64,000 nucleotides of DNA from Dreissena polymorpha (GCF_020536995.1 NC_068360.1:86463426-86527425), one strand, 5' to 3'. Shown: positions 47,276-63,035, counted from the first letter of the stretch. Made by a program: numbers and translations. Notes: generated by a model not told the origin, from the letters alone.

Positions 47276-47513
47276 GAGTTTAAATTTTTGGTCTAAAATC
47301 GAGGCAATATATAGCCTAACTGCACTACATACTTTATGTATCGCTATACTAAGTATTTGGCATACTTTGCACTTTGTTTTCCTTCAATTGACAACTGGTT
47401 TATGCAATAAAAAGCCGGTTGGGTCCAGAGTGTAAAGTAGTTACTACGAAATACTAAAATCGAAAGTGGATTTTCAAAATCGAAAGAAGGCGTTTGAAAG
47501 CAGTTAGTTCACG

Positions 47514-50797
<3,284 letters not shown>

Positions 50798-51509
50798 GTG
50801 ACTAGTTAGATTGTAATCATGTGATAATGTCTGTTCACACATTAATTATTAATCACTGTATGTGATAATGTTTAATAAGTACGATATCGGATTAATTTAA
50901 AATAAAAAGTTTTGTTTTGACGTTTTAAAGCTTAATAATGTCAAACTGCATATGTAGTATGAATTTATTTTCATTAACAACTTGTTTGAATACAATTAAT
51001 TTGTATACATTTAAACATTTCTTCAATATATATATTATATGTATACATTTGTATTTAAATATGCTGTGCATGTAAGATGTTTAATGCCCATAGCACTCAA
51101 CTTAACTTGTGTGTATTTTTTAAATATTATATTTTTAAACATTCAAGATAAATATTGTTATGTATATTAAATATTAATCAAGTTAAAATGTTACATATTT
51201 CTGTTGTGTGGCTATGCTCTGTAGCGCGTTAAATTTCGGGCAATGTGTATTAGTTTTTGATAAGGTTACTAAAATCATTTTTTCAAAGATAAGGTTCGTT
51301 AACTATGCAGCTGTCAAAATATATATTATTGTTCGAAGGCAATAACATAAATGTTGCATTTTAGGGATAAACTTAACATTGTTGCTTGCATAAGCGGATG
51401 AAATACATTACAACAAACAAATGATTGAAAAACAAATGATTGAAGAACTGAACATAACAAGGAATATGTTACCTTACAGTCACGATCGGAATGTTACGTT
51501 CATTCAAAA
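50798..51509. other. T1 3' flank, no further gene
   Basis: Starts with the T1 3' untranslated region; polyadenylation signal AATAAA at 50901-50906. The remainder is AT-rich and featureless. Confidence 0.55.
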
Positions 51510-52110
51510 TACTGGGAATGATGGAAGGAATTTCTCCTCAGTGGACTAGACTTCCTGCCAGACGGATAGAATGGTAGCCGTGGATAACTAGAACAATACA
51601 TGAATCATACGGAATAAGCAATAACATAGACTTGATTCAACGCATACGTTCAAGCAGTACCCGTGCTGCGTAATTTGTGTATCAACTGTTAAGCTTGCTG
51701 TGACAGTGTATATCAAGACAGTGTATCTGATATACGTGAGTTCTGACAATGTCATAAGTCCAGCCAGGGAAATCAAAACATCCCACATATCCCATCTTCA
51801 TGCTGCATGTCTCCTTTTTAACACGCACATTACTACGTTTGATGATCTCCGCCCTATTATAATCATATAAATGAAATGTGTAGAGTCTTAATTTGATCAC
51901 GTTAAGTTCCTGAAAAAGATGAACGAAGGTAATGAGAGATATTGGACGTATGCCTAGTCTAAGAACCAGTTGGTACTTTTTTACAGGTACGCCCACGCCA
52001 GGGCGAGTACGACACCGAGAAGAGCGCGTCTAGAGCAGTCACTGATGAGAACATAACAGGAAAAATATTAATTTAAGAACGTTATGTTGTTTAAAGTATC
52101 ACCAATTGTC
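51510..52110 (+). pseudogene. T1b: decayed copy of the T1 propeller exon
   Basis: Scattered but collinear matches to T1 exon 3: GTGGACTAGACTTCCTGCCAG (51540, against the GLDFMPDG region), GCCTAGTCTAAGAACCAGTT (51951), GCAGTCACTGATGAGAACAT (52036) and TTGTTTAAAGTATCACCAAT (52090, the C-terminus). Frame is lost many times and long parts are missing. It lies 0.7 kb downstream of T1 in the same orientation, so it is an old tandem duplicate of a host gene. No B-box or coiled-coil part is visible upstream of it. Confidence 0.75.
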
Positions 52111-52301
52111 AGTTGTGTATTTTAGTTTGCAGTAAGATATTATCCAGTTGATAATAAATTATTTTCGTGATATATTTGATTTCCCTCGACTATAATTATT
52201 TGAGCGTTATTTAAAATTTAGCACAGAATAAAGTATAAATGAAACAAGAATGAAGCAACAGTTCTTTGAAAATACCTTTTATTGCTTGTGTTTCATTATT
52301 A

Positions 52302-52338
<37 letters not shown>

Positions 52339-54037
52339 ACAGTGTTATCGTTTGTGTTATTGTTGTTGTTTGTGTTGTTATGCGTGAAGATGTGATTGTT
52401 GTTTTTGTTGGGACTGTTTGGATACATAAGGTTAAAGCTGTATTTAATTCAAAGCAAATGTATTTGAGAAATCAGATGTACATGAATTTGTTTCAATATA
52501 AAATGCTATAGCAAATAGTCTTTAGCATTATCACACATTTAAAATACTCAACGACGTTGCCAAAATAATGCAGTAAAATGTCCGGATGCAGTAGAATTTG
52601 GGCAGACGAAATAGGTATGGTAGTCGACATAGAATAAGTGAAAAAACATTGTTAGAAAATACAATGAATATCGTTCGTGAATAAATTATGTAATTGGCAA
52701 AAGCGAGGGTTTCACTTAAACGAATACGGAAACCCCAGACAATATAGGGAACGTTAAAAAATTTCATACGATATAAACAAACAAGGAAAATGCAGACTGT
52801 GATTGGTGTCCGTTATTATGGTGATTGTTATAGTTTCGTTGTTTTAATTATAATTTTTGACATTAAAAAAAAGAAATACTAAAATATTTATGTTTTGTTA
52901 AAAACGTGGCTCGGAAAAGAGATTTTGACCCAGCTGGAACCGAATTTTCTTCGAGTGAAACGTTTTAGTGACCGCTCAAAAGCTTGATAGATTTAAAATG
53001 GCTGCTTCTTTGACAATGTGTATCATGCAAATACTCGATTGCAATGTGTTTTCAAACTTCAAATATTGTATATTCAAAACTGTACATTGGACTTAATCTT
53101 TGTTTATGCGAAAAATGCCAATAATACGTAAATCGCTGAAACGTTACGAGTAGATGTAACAGTATTGTAATGTGAATTGAATTAAACACGAATTCGTGAG
53201 GAGTGTTGTGTCTATAAAATGTTCAATGGAAAGCAGTAAACGAACCAAGTCGGATGGTTGCATAATGGTATGTGCTGAATACTGTATTTTACATACTTAT
53301 TTCATAGTTATTTCATTTTCATGGCGGGAATTTGAAAGGAAAGAGCAAACATTTTGCTAGATAACTGTTTGATCCTCTACAATTTGATGGGTACAGAGTG
53401 CGGCTTAGCCTGTGTTCATGGGTAAAATAATAATAACCTCATGCTCCAAAGTACTAACGAAGATAACACAAATGCTAGTAAATAGTTTTTTGAGTCTGGC
53501 ATATTTTGCAACTGCACTATTGAATATACTGCTGTTTCTGTATTCTTAATTTAGTAAACAAATAACTATATAACAATATTTGATTATTGCTAAAAGATTT
53601 TAATTAAAAAGCTATATATTCAAGATAAAACACCATGGACGTATAAATAACAATAAGGAGAATTGCAATATATAAAGACAATAACCCTACAGCTATTTTT
53701 TTAAATGATACCATATATCAAAGGATTTGCACCCATTCATTAACACAATTTATTTCGCGGGGAATATCAATTCAACGAATTTGATTGTTTTATATCTTGA
53801 TATTGGCATTTTTATGATCTCACTTGTTAATGTATAATTCAAGACAACTTGCAGAGACACAATCACAATCATAAAGCAAGTTCAGTTGCATTAATTAATA
53901 TACTTAAAAACATGTGACAACAAACTGCAGTTTCCTTATTGCAATAGCCAAAATTTCAGCGCAAGATGTGGTATGGTAACATAGATTTAACCAGATAAAA
54001 ATGATTGTGTTTATTTTTTGAGGCATAATATATTCCC
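52111..54037. other. Intergenic, no supported gene
   Basis: Contains a TTA microsatellite at 52293-52338. A short frame MESSKRTKSDGCIM at about 53228 ends at a good donor (ATG|GTATGT) and could be a first exon, but nothing confirms it. Confidence 0.4.
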
Positions 54038-54400
54038 CAGTGCTCCAGGTAGGCCTAATTGGAAGGACGCCCCGTCTTGCCCTTCCGAAGCCCTGTCCCG
54101 CCCTTCCGAGGGCCCGCCGTGCCTTTTTTTAAAGACATAATTTAATTTATAAATCTCATATTATATTGTTATTAATTGATTCCTGGTTATAAACATTTTA
54201 TTTGCATGGTTTAATAATAAAGGAGATAATATATTCTTACAATTCTTAATAATATAAAAATTAATATGCGACAGGGTGCATACCGGATACGACCACGCGC
54301 TCGAAAGTGCTATTTCGACAAAATACTGCGCTCTCGAAAGTGCCCTTTTGACATAATAGCCCCCCCCCCCTGCCTGTGTCAAATCCTAGCTAGAGCACTG
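54038..54400. mobile_element. hAT-like MITE (tentative)
   Basis: Inverted ends CAGTGCTCCAGGTAGG and CCTAGCTAGAGCACTG. CAGTG termini are common in hAT elements, which make 8-bp duplications; the flanks here (ATATTCCC and AAATTTCC) are similar but not identical. The interior has a CCCGCCCTTCCGAGGGCCCG patch and a C run. Non-coding. Confidence 0.5.
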
Positions 54401-54892
54401 AAATTTCCATTTTAATTAATCCAAAAATTAAATTTTTTAAGCAGACATGTATCTAATAATGTTATATTGACAAAGTATGATTATTAATAGTGCGCATGAG
54501 TATAACGGTTCTGTCCGTGCTTAAAGTGTCACTGGAGAAATTTTTCTGTGATTGAATTTTTTTTTTTTATAAAAAAAAATTCATCATTAAAAACGAAGTG
54601 TAAAGAAGCATTGATTAGGTTCGTTATAAAAGCTAATAATATGTTTAACAATATAATAGCGCATTAACCTTCAACGTGCCCCTTTATGTTTGCGTAAATT
54701 ACAAAAAGATCACTATCATTTCAAAAATTCATAAGGCTGGTCATGTGTGGAACGAACATTTGCAAAACGTTACTTTTAAGCGGACAAAACTTGTTCAATA
54801 AATTTTCTATATACAACATTTAAAAATCCGTTTTCAAACGGAAAGTAGATTTTTAAACTCAATACAATAAGTTTAAAATTAGTAAATTCACA
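54401..54892. other. T2 upstream region
   Basis: AT-rich. The last 50 bp resemble the upstream sequences of T1 and T3 (GGAAAGTAGATTTTTAAA and TTCACAATGGCGACT). Confidence 0.5.
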
Positions 54893-55279
54893 ATGGCGAC
54901 TGAGAGACTTCTTGGTTCAAACCGAGGAAATGCAGGCGACTTTATTGGAGAATGTACTGTCTCACAGTCGTGTGAACCATGTATCAACTCAAACGAATTG
55001 AAACGGGAACGGTTTTCTGCAAGGATTGTGATTAATGTGTTTTCGATATGTGCACAAATCCGCATAACGTGTATAAACCAGGCAGGCATGACATAATCAG
55101 AATTCACTTCATCGTACAGCTCGCTGTCAATTTTTGACATTTTAGGTACATACGCAGTCGATATGAATTGGCCGTACTCCCTGAGTATGAATACGAATGG
55201 CACCAGACTGGCTGTGTCCAACATGTATGGAGGGGCAAAGAAAATTCAATTGTATAAGAAATCGCCAGCAATGAGTTAG
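54893..55279 (+). pseudogene. T2: TRIM-like relic, B-box fused to propeller end
   Basis: The 5' part matches T3 exon 1 (MATERLLGSNRGNAGDFIGE, CEPC), but a one-base shift near 55015 and a TAA in the corrected frame break the B-box. At about 55107 the sequence switches from the exon 1 region (ATAATCAGAATTCAC) straight into the last 50 codons of the propeller (TTCATCGTACAGCTC...), matching T1 residues from FIVHL to the end. The coiled coil, introns and most of the propeller are gone. The words AGAATTCA in exon 1 and AAATTCAT in exon 3 share AATTCA, so the deletion probably ran through microhomology. The 3' flank (TTAGGTGACTAGT) still matches that of T1. It is a non-functional remnant of a host gene. 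Confidence 0.85.
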
Positions 55280-57654
55280 GTGACTAGTAAGCTATTATCC
55301 ATGTTATAATGCTTTCTACACACACATTAAATCTTTACGTATTTGTAAAAATGTTAAGTCAATACTTAATACTTTTCAAATATTAAAAAATGAACAGTGT
55401 TGTTATAGGGTTTTGTCGCAAAGGACTTTCGAACTTACTGTGAATTGCGAATTAATTATTATTTAAATAATTAATAAGTATTAAACGCAACTTCAAGAAG
55501 TGTCTATAGATATGATAAATATGTTGTGTGTTACACTATTTAAATTCCCATAACTCGGAACTGAACATACGAAACATATAATATTCAGAAGGTATGCAAG
55601 GTATGTTTTTTAATTTTTGTACGTGATTTTTGTAGCTTAAAATGGCGTTTGTGCTTAATAATGATTTTAGTATTAAAAAGCAAATTATGCATATGAAACA
55701 TACTTTTTATACTATTCGTGTATTTAAATTATCCCAACCGTTCATACTCTTTTTTTTTTACGTTCGTATATTTTTCTTAAATTATGTAACCAGTATATAT
55801 ACTAATCAACAGTTCTAGTTTACTTAAGCTATACAGATAAGATTGTAAACTTGTTTTATTTCAATATTAAAAAGTTAATGTAAGTTAGTAAAAATGCTTC
55901 CCGCTGAAGTTTAGTTTTCAATGTTCTTTTGTAATCGTGTGACATAAACTAGTATCTGAAATAAATATGAATTGCAGCAATCGATTTGTTTGATTAATTT
56001 TCAATTTAAAGAACGCCTTTGCATATGAACGACGACTGTTTCGTTCTGGGGTTTTGAGTTTCTTATTAGTTGTTGTTTTTTCACGATAAAAAACCGAAAG
56101 AGCCTAAAAATTTTGACGGTTCAAAAATTCATTCCCGAATGATAACTGATCGTGCTGAACGGTTTCGGTTACATATAAAAACTTGCTGCAAAGTTGCCAA
56201 TTTGTTTCTGATCGAATTCTAAAATTTTACTACAAGTACCGTATATCAGCTGATCTGTGGCAAACATAGCATTTACACAATAATTTCCTTAAACAATTAT
56301 AGCATATACACCAGGACTGATTAGTATTAAAACACGAACTGACGGCAATGATTGCTTGTTCTGGTGGTCTTAAATTGCAACAATTACCATTAGCAGAAAA
56401 CGCTCTAATTTTGCAGAACTTTCCCCAAAGAGCGGTATGTTTTTGCTGAAGATAAAATACTGCAATTTCATGCCTGATATGCAATTTCAAAGCTTGCAGA
56501 TTTTCTCCTTTTTAATATGCTAATAAATTTGATGGAATAGGTCCCAGTGCATATTTCCCATACTTTTATTATTACAAGGGAGACAATCCAATTTTTAAAC
56601 GCAATGCCAGGTTGTCAGTCATTACAGAAACACCATCAATATTACATTACTGGCTGGATAAAAACCTGAAATTTGAAAGAAATAATAAGCTAGACACATT
56701 TAAACACAAAAGCATAATGAGTTATCTCATCATATCACTCAAAAAGGCATTTAATGTTTTAAGACACTGACCAATTCGATTTGTCTCCAAATGCGAATCA
56801 ATGTACATTCACGCTGGTGTTTTTTATAAACATTGCTAATTGGCTCTATTACAAGTTATTTGTTCCAATTGGTAATGTTAACATTCTTAAGATCTCTTTT
56901 TTCTCTGTAGAAACATTTTTTTCCGCATACTCTATATCCTCTAACGAACAAAGGCACGTTCATGACAATCTTGATAGTGTCCTAACGCAGCGATAACATC
57001 AGTTGCGACAGACGCAGGCAGTCAGATAACGAAAGCTCTGAACGACTAGAAGGAAAAAAATAAATAAAAAATTGCCATGGTTTCATCAACAAACACAGAT
57101 AACTAGAGAACAATATTACGAACATAAGTTTACAATTTTAAACTTCAGGCCGGACAGAATAAGGCAATGTATACCAGCAAGTGGAATAAGAACTCGTATT
57201 CATACGGAATCGCAAAACATGAAATCATTTAGATCAAATGAAGAGATTGATATTGTTCTCGCATGGACTTTATACAACACGTGTGTTTATATTTGTATAA
57301 TTATACTTTTACAACTTATTCGCTGTCATTATTTCATATATGCATGTAGGTATAAATATATATCAAATAAGTTGTGTATTTCGAAGTTTATAGGTCCTTG
57401 CGCGACTGAGGCTGCTTTATGTGAGGATCCGGAATATGTCCCTGCACTCCCACCTAATTTACTTACTAGCCTCATGAAAGATCAGACGAATTTAAGTAAT
57501 AGCTGCATTTTCAAGCAAAGTTAATTTTTTAATGCAATGTATATTGTTCGCGTGGTCTTGTTTAATGAAATGTATATTGTTTGCGTTGTCTTGTGTTGTG
57601 TGTTTAAGGGGGGGGGGGGGGGGGCGGAGGACCCGGAAGAAATCCACCTGTCCG
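55280..57654. other. Intergenic, no supported gene
   Basis: A segment at about 56155-56600 is similar in patches to 61835-62150 (GGTTNCGGTNACAT, GCTGCAAAGTTGCCAATTTG, CAAGGGAGACAATCCAAT), probably a diverged interspersed repeat. A 150-codon open frame at 57072-57524 is long for this base composition but has no motif I know. A 17-base G run is at 57608-57624. Confidence 0.4.
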
Positions 57655-57711
57655 GTATACACCTAAATCCAGGTGAGAAGCGCATTTACCAAGCACTGCG
57701 CTAACCGGACA
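57655..57711 (-). repeat. tRNA-derived SINE fragment
   Basis: On the minus strand it reads GTCCGGTTAGCGCAGTGCTT (A box), then GCGCTTCTCACCTGGATTTA. The B box is not preserved. A relative is at 62175-62229. It abuts the left edge of segmental duplication copy 2. Confidence 0.6.
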
Positions 57712-57719
57712 TCTATGAA

Positions 57720-60020
57720 TGAAACTGTGTTATGACATTCTATAATTAGATGGTAACGTCACTGTGTGACAGTCGACGCTTGACGCGTTAATCATGACGT
57801 CATGAGCACCTGCTTGTAAAGGGGCACCACACTTTTCCGTACCGTTAAAACCACTCACTTTTCGCCGACACCAACAGGTAGCCTAGTGACAGCAAACAGG
57901 CGAAAACAATCGCCGACCCCGAATCACACGATGATCAACAAACGAGATTCGAACCTGCTGCGAACCCCCGACTTCCGGGCACTCCTGACTACTTCCGCCC
58001 CAATTCTAAACCTACTGGACCCGCCGCCCCGGACCGCCGAGCGGAAGACTCCGCCCTGGACCCCTGAAGTTGTGGAGGGACGAGGTGACCAAGTGAGTCC
58101 ATTTACACTTCCAATACTTTATCCTTTTAAACAAATCATACAGAATAACTCCCACTAAGTTATATCGTTAAAAGATGGTTTCTAAAAGCTTCAGTTTTAG
58201 TTGACAGTTACTGTAAGTTACATGTACATGTATATTTTTTACTGCATGTATGTGTTTCTGCAGTTGAAAATTATTGTACCAACATGTATGCATTAGTGCA
58301 GTTGACTTTATTATATATGTTACGTTTATGTTTTATTGCAGTTGACAATTACATGCTTGTTACATGTATGCATTTTGCTTTTTCAATCTGTGAAAAAAAG
58401 TATAAAAATGTGAATAGGTCCCAATTAAAACTGCGATGTTTGTTTCATGTATGTGGCATATACATTTATTGAACGTTTTTAGTCAAGTTAATTTCTACGA
58501 CGACGACTTACATTAGAATAAGTACAAAATATTCTGTTTGATTCACAAAAAGATCATTAACAATAATTGTGTATTAATAACAACATACATGTATATACAT
58601 CTGTTTGGATTGGAAGGCCCCTCCGGCCGAGTGGGACGACAGAGACCAGTACATCTACGATGCCAAGCCCGTCTTCTACACGAACCTCAAGTACGCCAAC
58701 AGCAAGGACTTTACCATCAACCCAGAATGGCTCTCAGAGTTCATGACCGTCTCCACGTATTCCAATGCCTATCGCACATGCGCACTGCGGTATGGCTGGT
58801 GCGCCTAGCGCTTGTAAGATGATTTGCCCGAGGATGTTTGTGTTATGGTTGTATATGGTGTTCAATACTTCGATTACGTTGATAAAATAAATCCTATCGT
58901 GTTTCGAAACTGTATGTTTTAACTGTTGAATGTGGATGTTATTCTCTCTACTGTGTGTGTATATTACACATGATGTTGAACGCTGGTGGAATTGTACTCG
59001 CCCTTCCCCTCTTCTGTTGAATGCCAACTGTCGAAGGATTCAGTGATTCAAGATTTTCTAGAAAAAATGCCTGTCTGCAATATGGGGCCTTTTGATATCC
59101 TTTGCAGTCTAAATTCAATGGAAACTTGACAGCTTAGCTTTATCAGTCATTAGGTGAACATCCTTGTCGCCGACTATTAACCTTATGACGGTATTCATTT
59201 GTTGAATAATGCGTTGTTGTAAATAATAAAAGGTTATTCCACGAGTATTTAGCTTATTTAAGAAATTAATCTCACCGTCAATACCATTGCATTCGTATTT
59301 GTACTTAGGTCTATAATGTATATAATGCAAAGAGAAATGTGCTTGAGTTCACTATTCAAATATAGTTTTAATTATTGAACCATTTTATTATAATGTTTTA
59401 AATTAATAATGTGTACAGATATGACATAAACTAAGTAGAAATACCGGAAATACCGTGTCTTTTAGAACAATTTCCAATATTGGAATTGTATCATATATAT
59501 TAAAATGAAAACAATTTTTAAAACAGCTTTTGCATGTTTGTTTGGTTAAAGAATGTCGTTGCAATTCTGTTCTCACCAATATATTTCGCAAAAATAAGCA
59601 ACATGCTTTCTGAAAATCTTCTACTACAGTGTGTACTTTAGTTCAAAGTTAGTAACGAGATTATAAATAATTTCCACTATAAAAATTATGTTCAAGATAA
59701 TTTTTGTTGCAAAATACAAGATTTGATAGTCAAAAGCATGTATTAATAGGAAACAGCAGTTCCTTTTCCGTAAATATAATGTCAAATCTCTCCCAATCAA
59801 TCATATAACCAAAAATCGCAGCACCTTTTTTACAAAATAGGCTACGAGTCCTGTTATGCTAAACGTTTTTGCAAATAACGTTGCACATATCAGATTGATT
59901 TGTCACTTCATTATTGAACGGTTAATAAAATATTGATTCCATATACAGTGTACTTGATTTTGCTTTTTTACCTATGTAAATTAACTTTCGCACCATTTAC
60001 GAGTCATCATGTATGAGTTA
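57720..60020 (+). repeat. Segmental duplication, copy 2
   Basis: Collinear partner of 39379-42020, in the same orientation at an offset of about 18 kb. It lacks the family D SINE and the family A MITE present in copy 1, and lacks exon A of the gene. Confidence 0.8.
57878..58808 (+). pseudogene. P2: partial, broken copy of P1
   Basis: Exon B' (57878-58092) keeps the acceptor (CCGACACCAACAG) and a donor (CAA|GTGAGT) but is two bases shorter than exon B of P1, in the CGGAAACCCC region, so it leaves the reading frame before its end. Exon C' (about 58606-58808) has lost some 40 bp covering the splice acceptor and the first 13 codons: CTGTT runs straight into GGATTGGAAGG. From DWKAPPAEWDDRDQ onward the frame is intact to YGWCA and stop, with very few differences from P1, and AATAAA follows at 58886. 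No exon A copy was found. A rescued, shorter transcript from a cryptic acceptor is conceivable, but a pseudogene is the simplest reading. Confidence 0.85.
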
Positions 60021-60409
60021 TTACAGAACAGAACATAATTTTATTACACATACACTTTATAGGCTTTGATGAACTTTACATATAATTAAACAAAACTCGT
60101 TTTAAATCACAAGCTAAAAGTGTATCTAACTAAATATGGAACCGTTTTAGTATGTTGTTATAATCAATATAGTAAAACAATAATTATAATGTTGAGGAGG
60201 ACGGAAAAATACAAATCCGAACCACATATTATTAAATGAGCAATGGCACAATAACGAATTATAATTTTACTTCGTGTATATGCATTTACAGCTATCAGCA
60301 TTGAATATATAATCAATACAAATATAAGTTAAGTAAAATCGACACAATACCGAATTATAATATCAGTAAACTATATTATAAAAATGTTTAAGTATAAGTC
60401 GATTGATCT
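58892..60409. other. Intergenic, mostly duplicated sequence
   Basis: Non-coding sequence, the first 1.1 kb of it homologous in patches to 40823-42020. No gene seen. Confidence 0.5.
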
Positions 60410-60505
60410 TTGTCGGCTCGGGTAATACTTAAATGTACCCCGGATACTCTTAAGGAAATTAAAATGTACCCCGGATACGGAAAATATACTGAAACGTACC
60501 TGGGA
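60410..60505 (+). repeat. MITE family E, partial copy
   Basis: TTGTCGGCTCGGGTAATACT and ACGGAAAATATACTGAAACG match the element at 33761; the right inverted end is lost or diverged. Confidence 0.65.
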
Positions 60506-62174
60506 ATTCTAACGCTAAATTGGTTTTTGTCGGCTATTTTTTTTCAAACGATTTTTTTTCATTTTTATGTCAATATTCTGTTAAATGGCCTTTATATTAT
60601 CGAAAGTCCTACTAAAAAAACGAAGTTGAGGCAGGTTTTGTTCAAAGATAATTTTGTTTTGTATTCCGTAGCCCGTTTTACGACGGATTTTGGGCGGGGA
60701 TAAAACTTGGGTACAGTCTAATTTTTTCCCCGCGTCCTCATCAGCAGGAGGAGCATGGACCTCGGCCTGGACATGAACCGTTACCTGAGCCTGTAAGGCT
60801 CGAAGAGCCTTATCCTGAATTTAGGGTCTTGGTCTTGATCTTCGTATACTTAGTTGGCTTCTTCTTTGCAGGGGAACCCTTCTTTCTGGGAATTATTAAA
60901 TTAAGAACAGCGCACGAACTTAGACTGTAGAAGATCGGCAACTGTGAGGACCAGCCGTGCGCGGCCGCTTTTTTACATGGCAAGTTGCGCTTCCGACGAG
61001 GCCGAGCCGTAATTGGACAGTGCTATGGCAGGAGAGTTCCCGTTTTACGATCGTGTTTAACACGTGATCAGCAGTGCTCCAAAAGCAATAAGGCCGAGAC
61101 TACCTATGGTAACTTTCCTCTTTTTTTCTTCCGCGTTAAAACACGCGCGAACCTATTTCTAACCTTACATGTGGCTGGAAGTGGTTAGCCGTGCTTAGAC
61201 ATTGACAAAACAACAGGACAAAACACAGCCGGTGATATAAGCATTTTTACGGAAAATAAAATTTTCCTTTAATCATTTCTTTTTCTGTCAAAGAAAGCAA
61301 AATTCAGCGATTTCAAAAAGAGTGCAACAAGTTATTCTCGAAAGAGACATTAAACAGAAAATAAATGGAGTGTCATGCCCGCGATGCAATGTCAAAGTAT
61401 AATTCACAGAAGACCGAAATTTGTATATAGAGGGATCAGAAAAAAAACAATAAGAAAAGAAAGATTGAGGATAAGCAACTTGGGATATCTGAGAAACCTT
61501 CATTATTTTCAGGAAATTTTACTTTAACTTTGATTCTATATGCAGAACGCAATATGAAAAGAAATTATGCGAAGAAAGAACAAGGACTAAAAATATCAAA
61601 TTACACCACAGCCCCGATCCTCTATGAACGGGATGCGGAAAAAGCGACCTTCTGCGTTCTTTCGGGATAAAATTTAAAAAAATGGGCAGAGCTGAGCCAT
61701 GAAGAGCGGCCGGCATTTATTTGCTTAAGACAGGTAACGGTATTTATCACGATACCAACGTGAATGGGTCGAATGATGCGCGGAATGATGCCGACGGTTG
61801 CAGAACTCGCTAACGAGTGATAACAGAGCATGCGGAATGGTTACGGTAACATTGAAGAACATGCTACAGAGTTGCCGATTTGTATTTAATCGGATGCTGA
61901 AATGTTACTATATTCACCCTTTATCTGCTGAGCGGTGAAAAAGTCAGAAAAACGCGATATTATGCTCAAATTTTGATTTTTTTTAACTTTATTACTAAAA
62001 CAAATTACACTTTAATAACATGCATGCGATACTATATCAAACCTTTCAAATTATCTCAACGTTTAATCTGTTAACTCGATGGATGATGTCCCTCTGCAAG
62101 AATCCCATAATCTTTCTAATGCAAGGGAGGCAATCCAATGTTAAAACAGAATGACAGATCTCAATTATTCACCT
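60506..62174. other. Intergenic, no supported gene
   Basis: On the minus strand at about 60905-60815 a short frame reads RKKGSPAKKKPTKYTKIKTK and ends in TAA directly before an AAGGCTCTTCGAGCCTT hairpin. It is reminiscent of a histone-type basic tail, but no globular domain is present. The segment 61835-62150 is the partner of the diverged repeat at 56155. Confidence 0.3.
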
Positions 62175-62229
62175 GAACATGGGTCGCCTAGGTGAGAGGC
62201 GCATGTAAACAAGCACTGCGCTAACCGGA
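62175..62229 (-). repeat. tRNA-derived SINE fragment
   Basis: On the minus strand it reads CCGGTTAGCGCAGTGCTTG and CGCCTCTCACCTAGGCGACC, related to 57655-57711. Confidence 0.6.
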
Positions 62230-62458
62230 AAGCCATATACCAAAACAGATTGTTCAGAGAAAAACATCATAAAAGTAAAAGTAAGCGCTTCGTCCATTTG
62301 GAATGTTTGAAAATCCTTAATTGTTTTTTTTTTTAACTTTGATTTTGTGATCAGAATACCATAACCATAGGAAATATGAGAATAAAGAACAATAACAAGA
62401 TCAAATTGTCGTAGCACAGCTGTAATACTTTAAATATCGCTCGATGTCTAAATAGCAG

Positions 62459-62468
62459 ATGACGTCAC
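62459..62468. promoter_or_regulatory. CRE-like site upstream of T3
   Basis: GATGACGTCACT contains a perfect palindromic TGACGTCA, 0.3 kb upstream of the T3 start codon and in a locally GC-richer patch (GACCGCGGGTTACACAACG). Regulation by CREB/ATF-type factors is inference from the word alone. Confidence 0.3.
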
Positions 62469-62758
62469 TGCTTTTCTATCACTACGACCGCGGGTTACAC
62501 AACGAGCTCGCCGGGGTAGTCAATCTCAAACGGGCATTGTGAAGAATACACGGATTACATATCGTAAACTTGTGTTGTATATGCTGTACCATTTAATTTT
62601 TATTTCCGAACATTGCAAACTATAGTAATACGTTAGTTCAAAGCTGACAAAAATGTTTCATTTATTGTCTTTCGTAAATATTTATCGAAACATTTGTTTT
62701 ACAATTGAAAGTTTATTTTTAAAATCGAAAGAAGAAGTTTGAAAATAAAAAGTCCACA

Positions 62759-63035
62759 ATGGCGACTGGAAGATTACTTGATTCCAACCGAGACAAGGCA
62801 GGCGAATTTATTGGAGAATGTACTATATCACATTCGTGCGAACCGTGTATGAAATCAAACGAATCAAAAACTGCAACGATTTTCTGCCAGGATTGTGACG
62901 AGTATCTGTGTGATACTTGCAAAAATGCACATAACGTGTACAAACCTGGCAGGCACGACATTGTCAGAATTCAGGACAGAACCTCAGGACGGGTGGTAGT
63001 GGACATGAAAGCGATGGAGATATGTCGAAATCCCG
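62759..63035 (+). CDS. T3: TRIM-like gene, first exon with B-box
   Basis: The exon starts MATGRLLDSNRDKAGEFIGE and ends CCCG|GTAAGG with one spare base, the same phase as T1 exon 1. It encodes a complete type-1 B-box: C27-x2-C30-x12-C43-x2-C46-x4-C51-x2-C54-x3-H58-x7-H66, all zinc ligands present. No RING domain precedes it. In the family, B-box, coiled coil and C-terminal propeller form a cytoplasmic adaptor or ubiquitin-ligase-like protein. The start codon context (AGTCCACAATGGCG) is conserved with T2 and T1. Intron 1 resembles T1 intron 1 (GCTGCTGCACT, AAGCAGAACTTCATACTTT). The remaining exons were not found before the window end and presumably lie beyond it, so I cannot say whether the gene is whole. 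Confidence 0.8.

Noticed and set aside
57072-57524. 150-codon open frame as a gene
   Set aside because: Long for the base composition, but no domain, no splice context, no paralogue in the window; left as unassigned.
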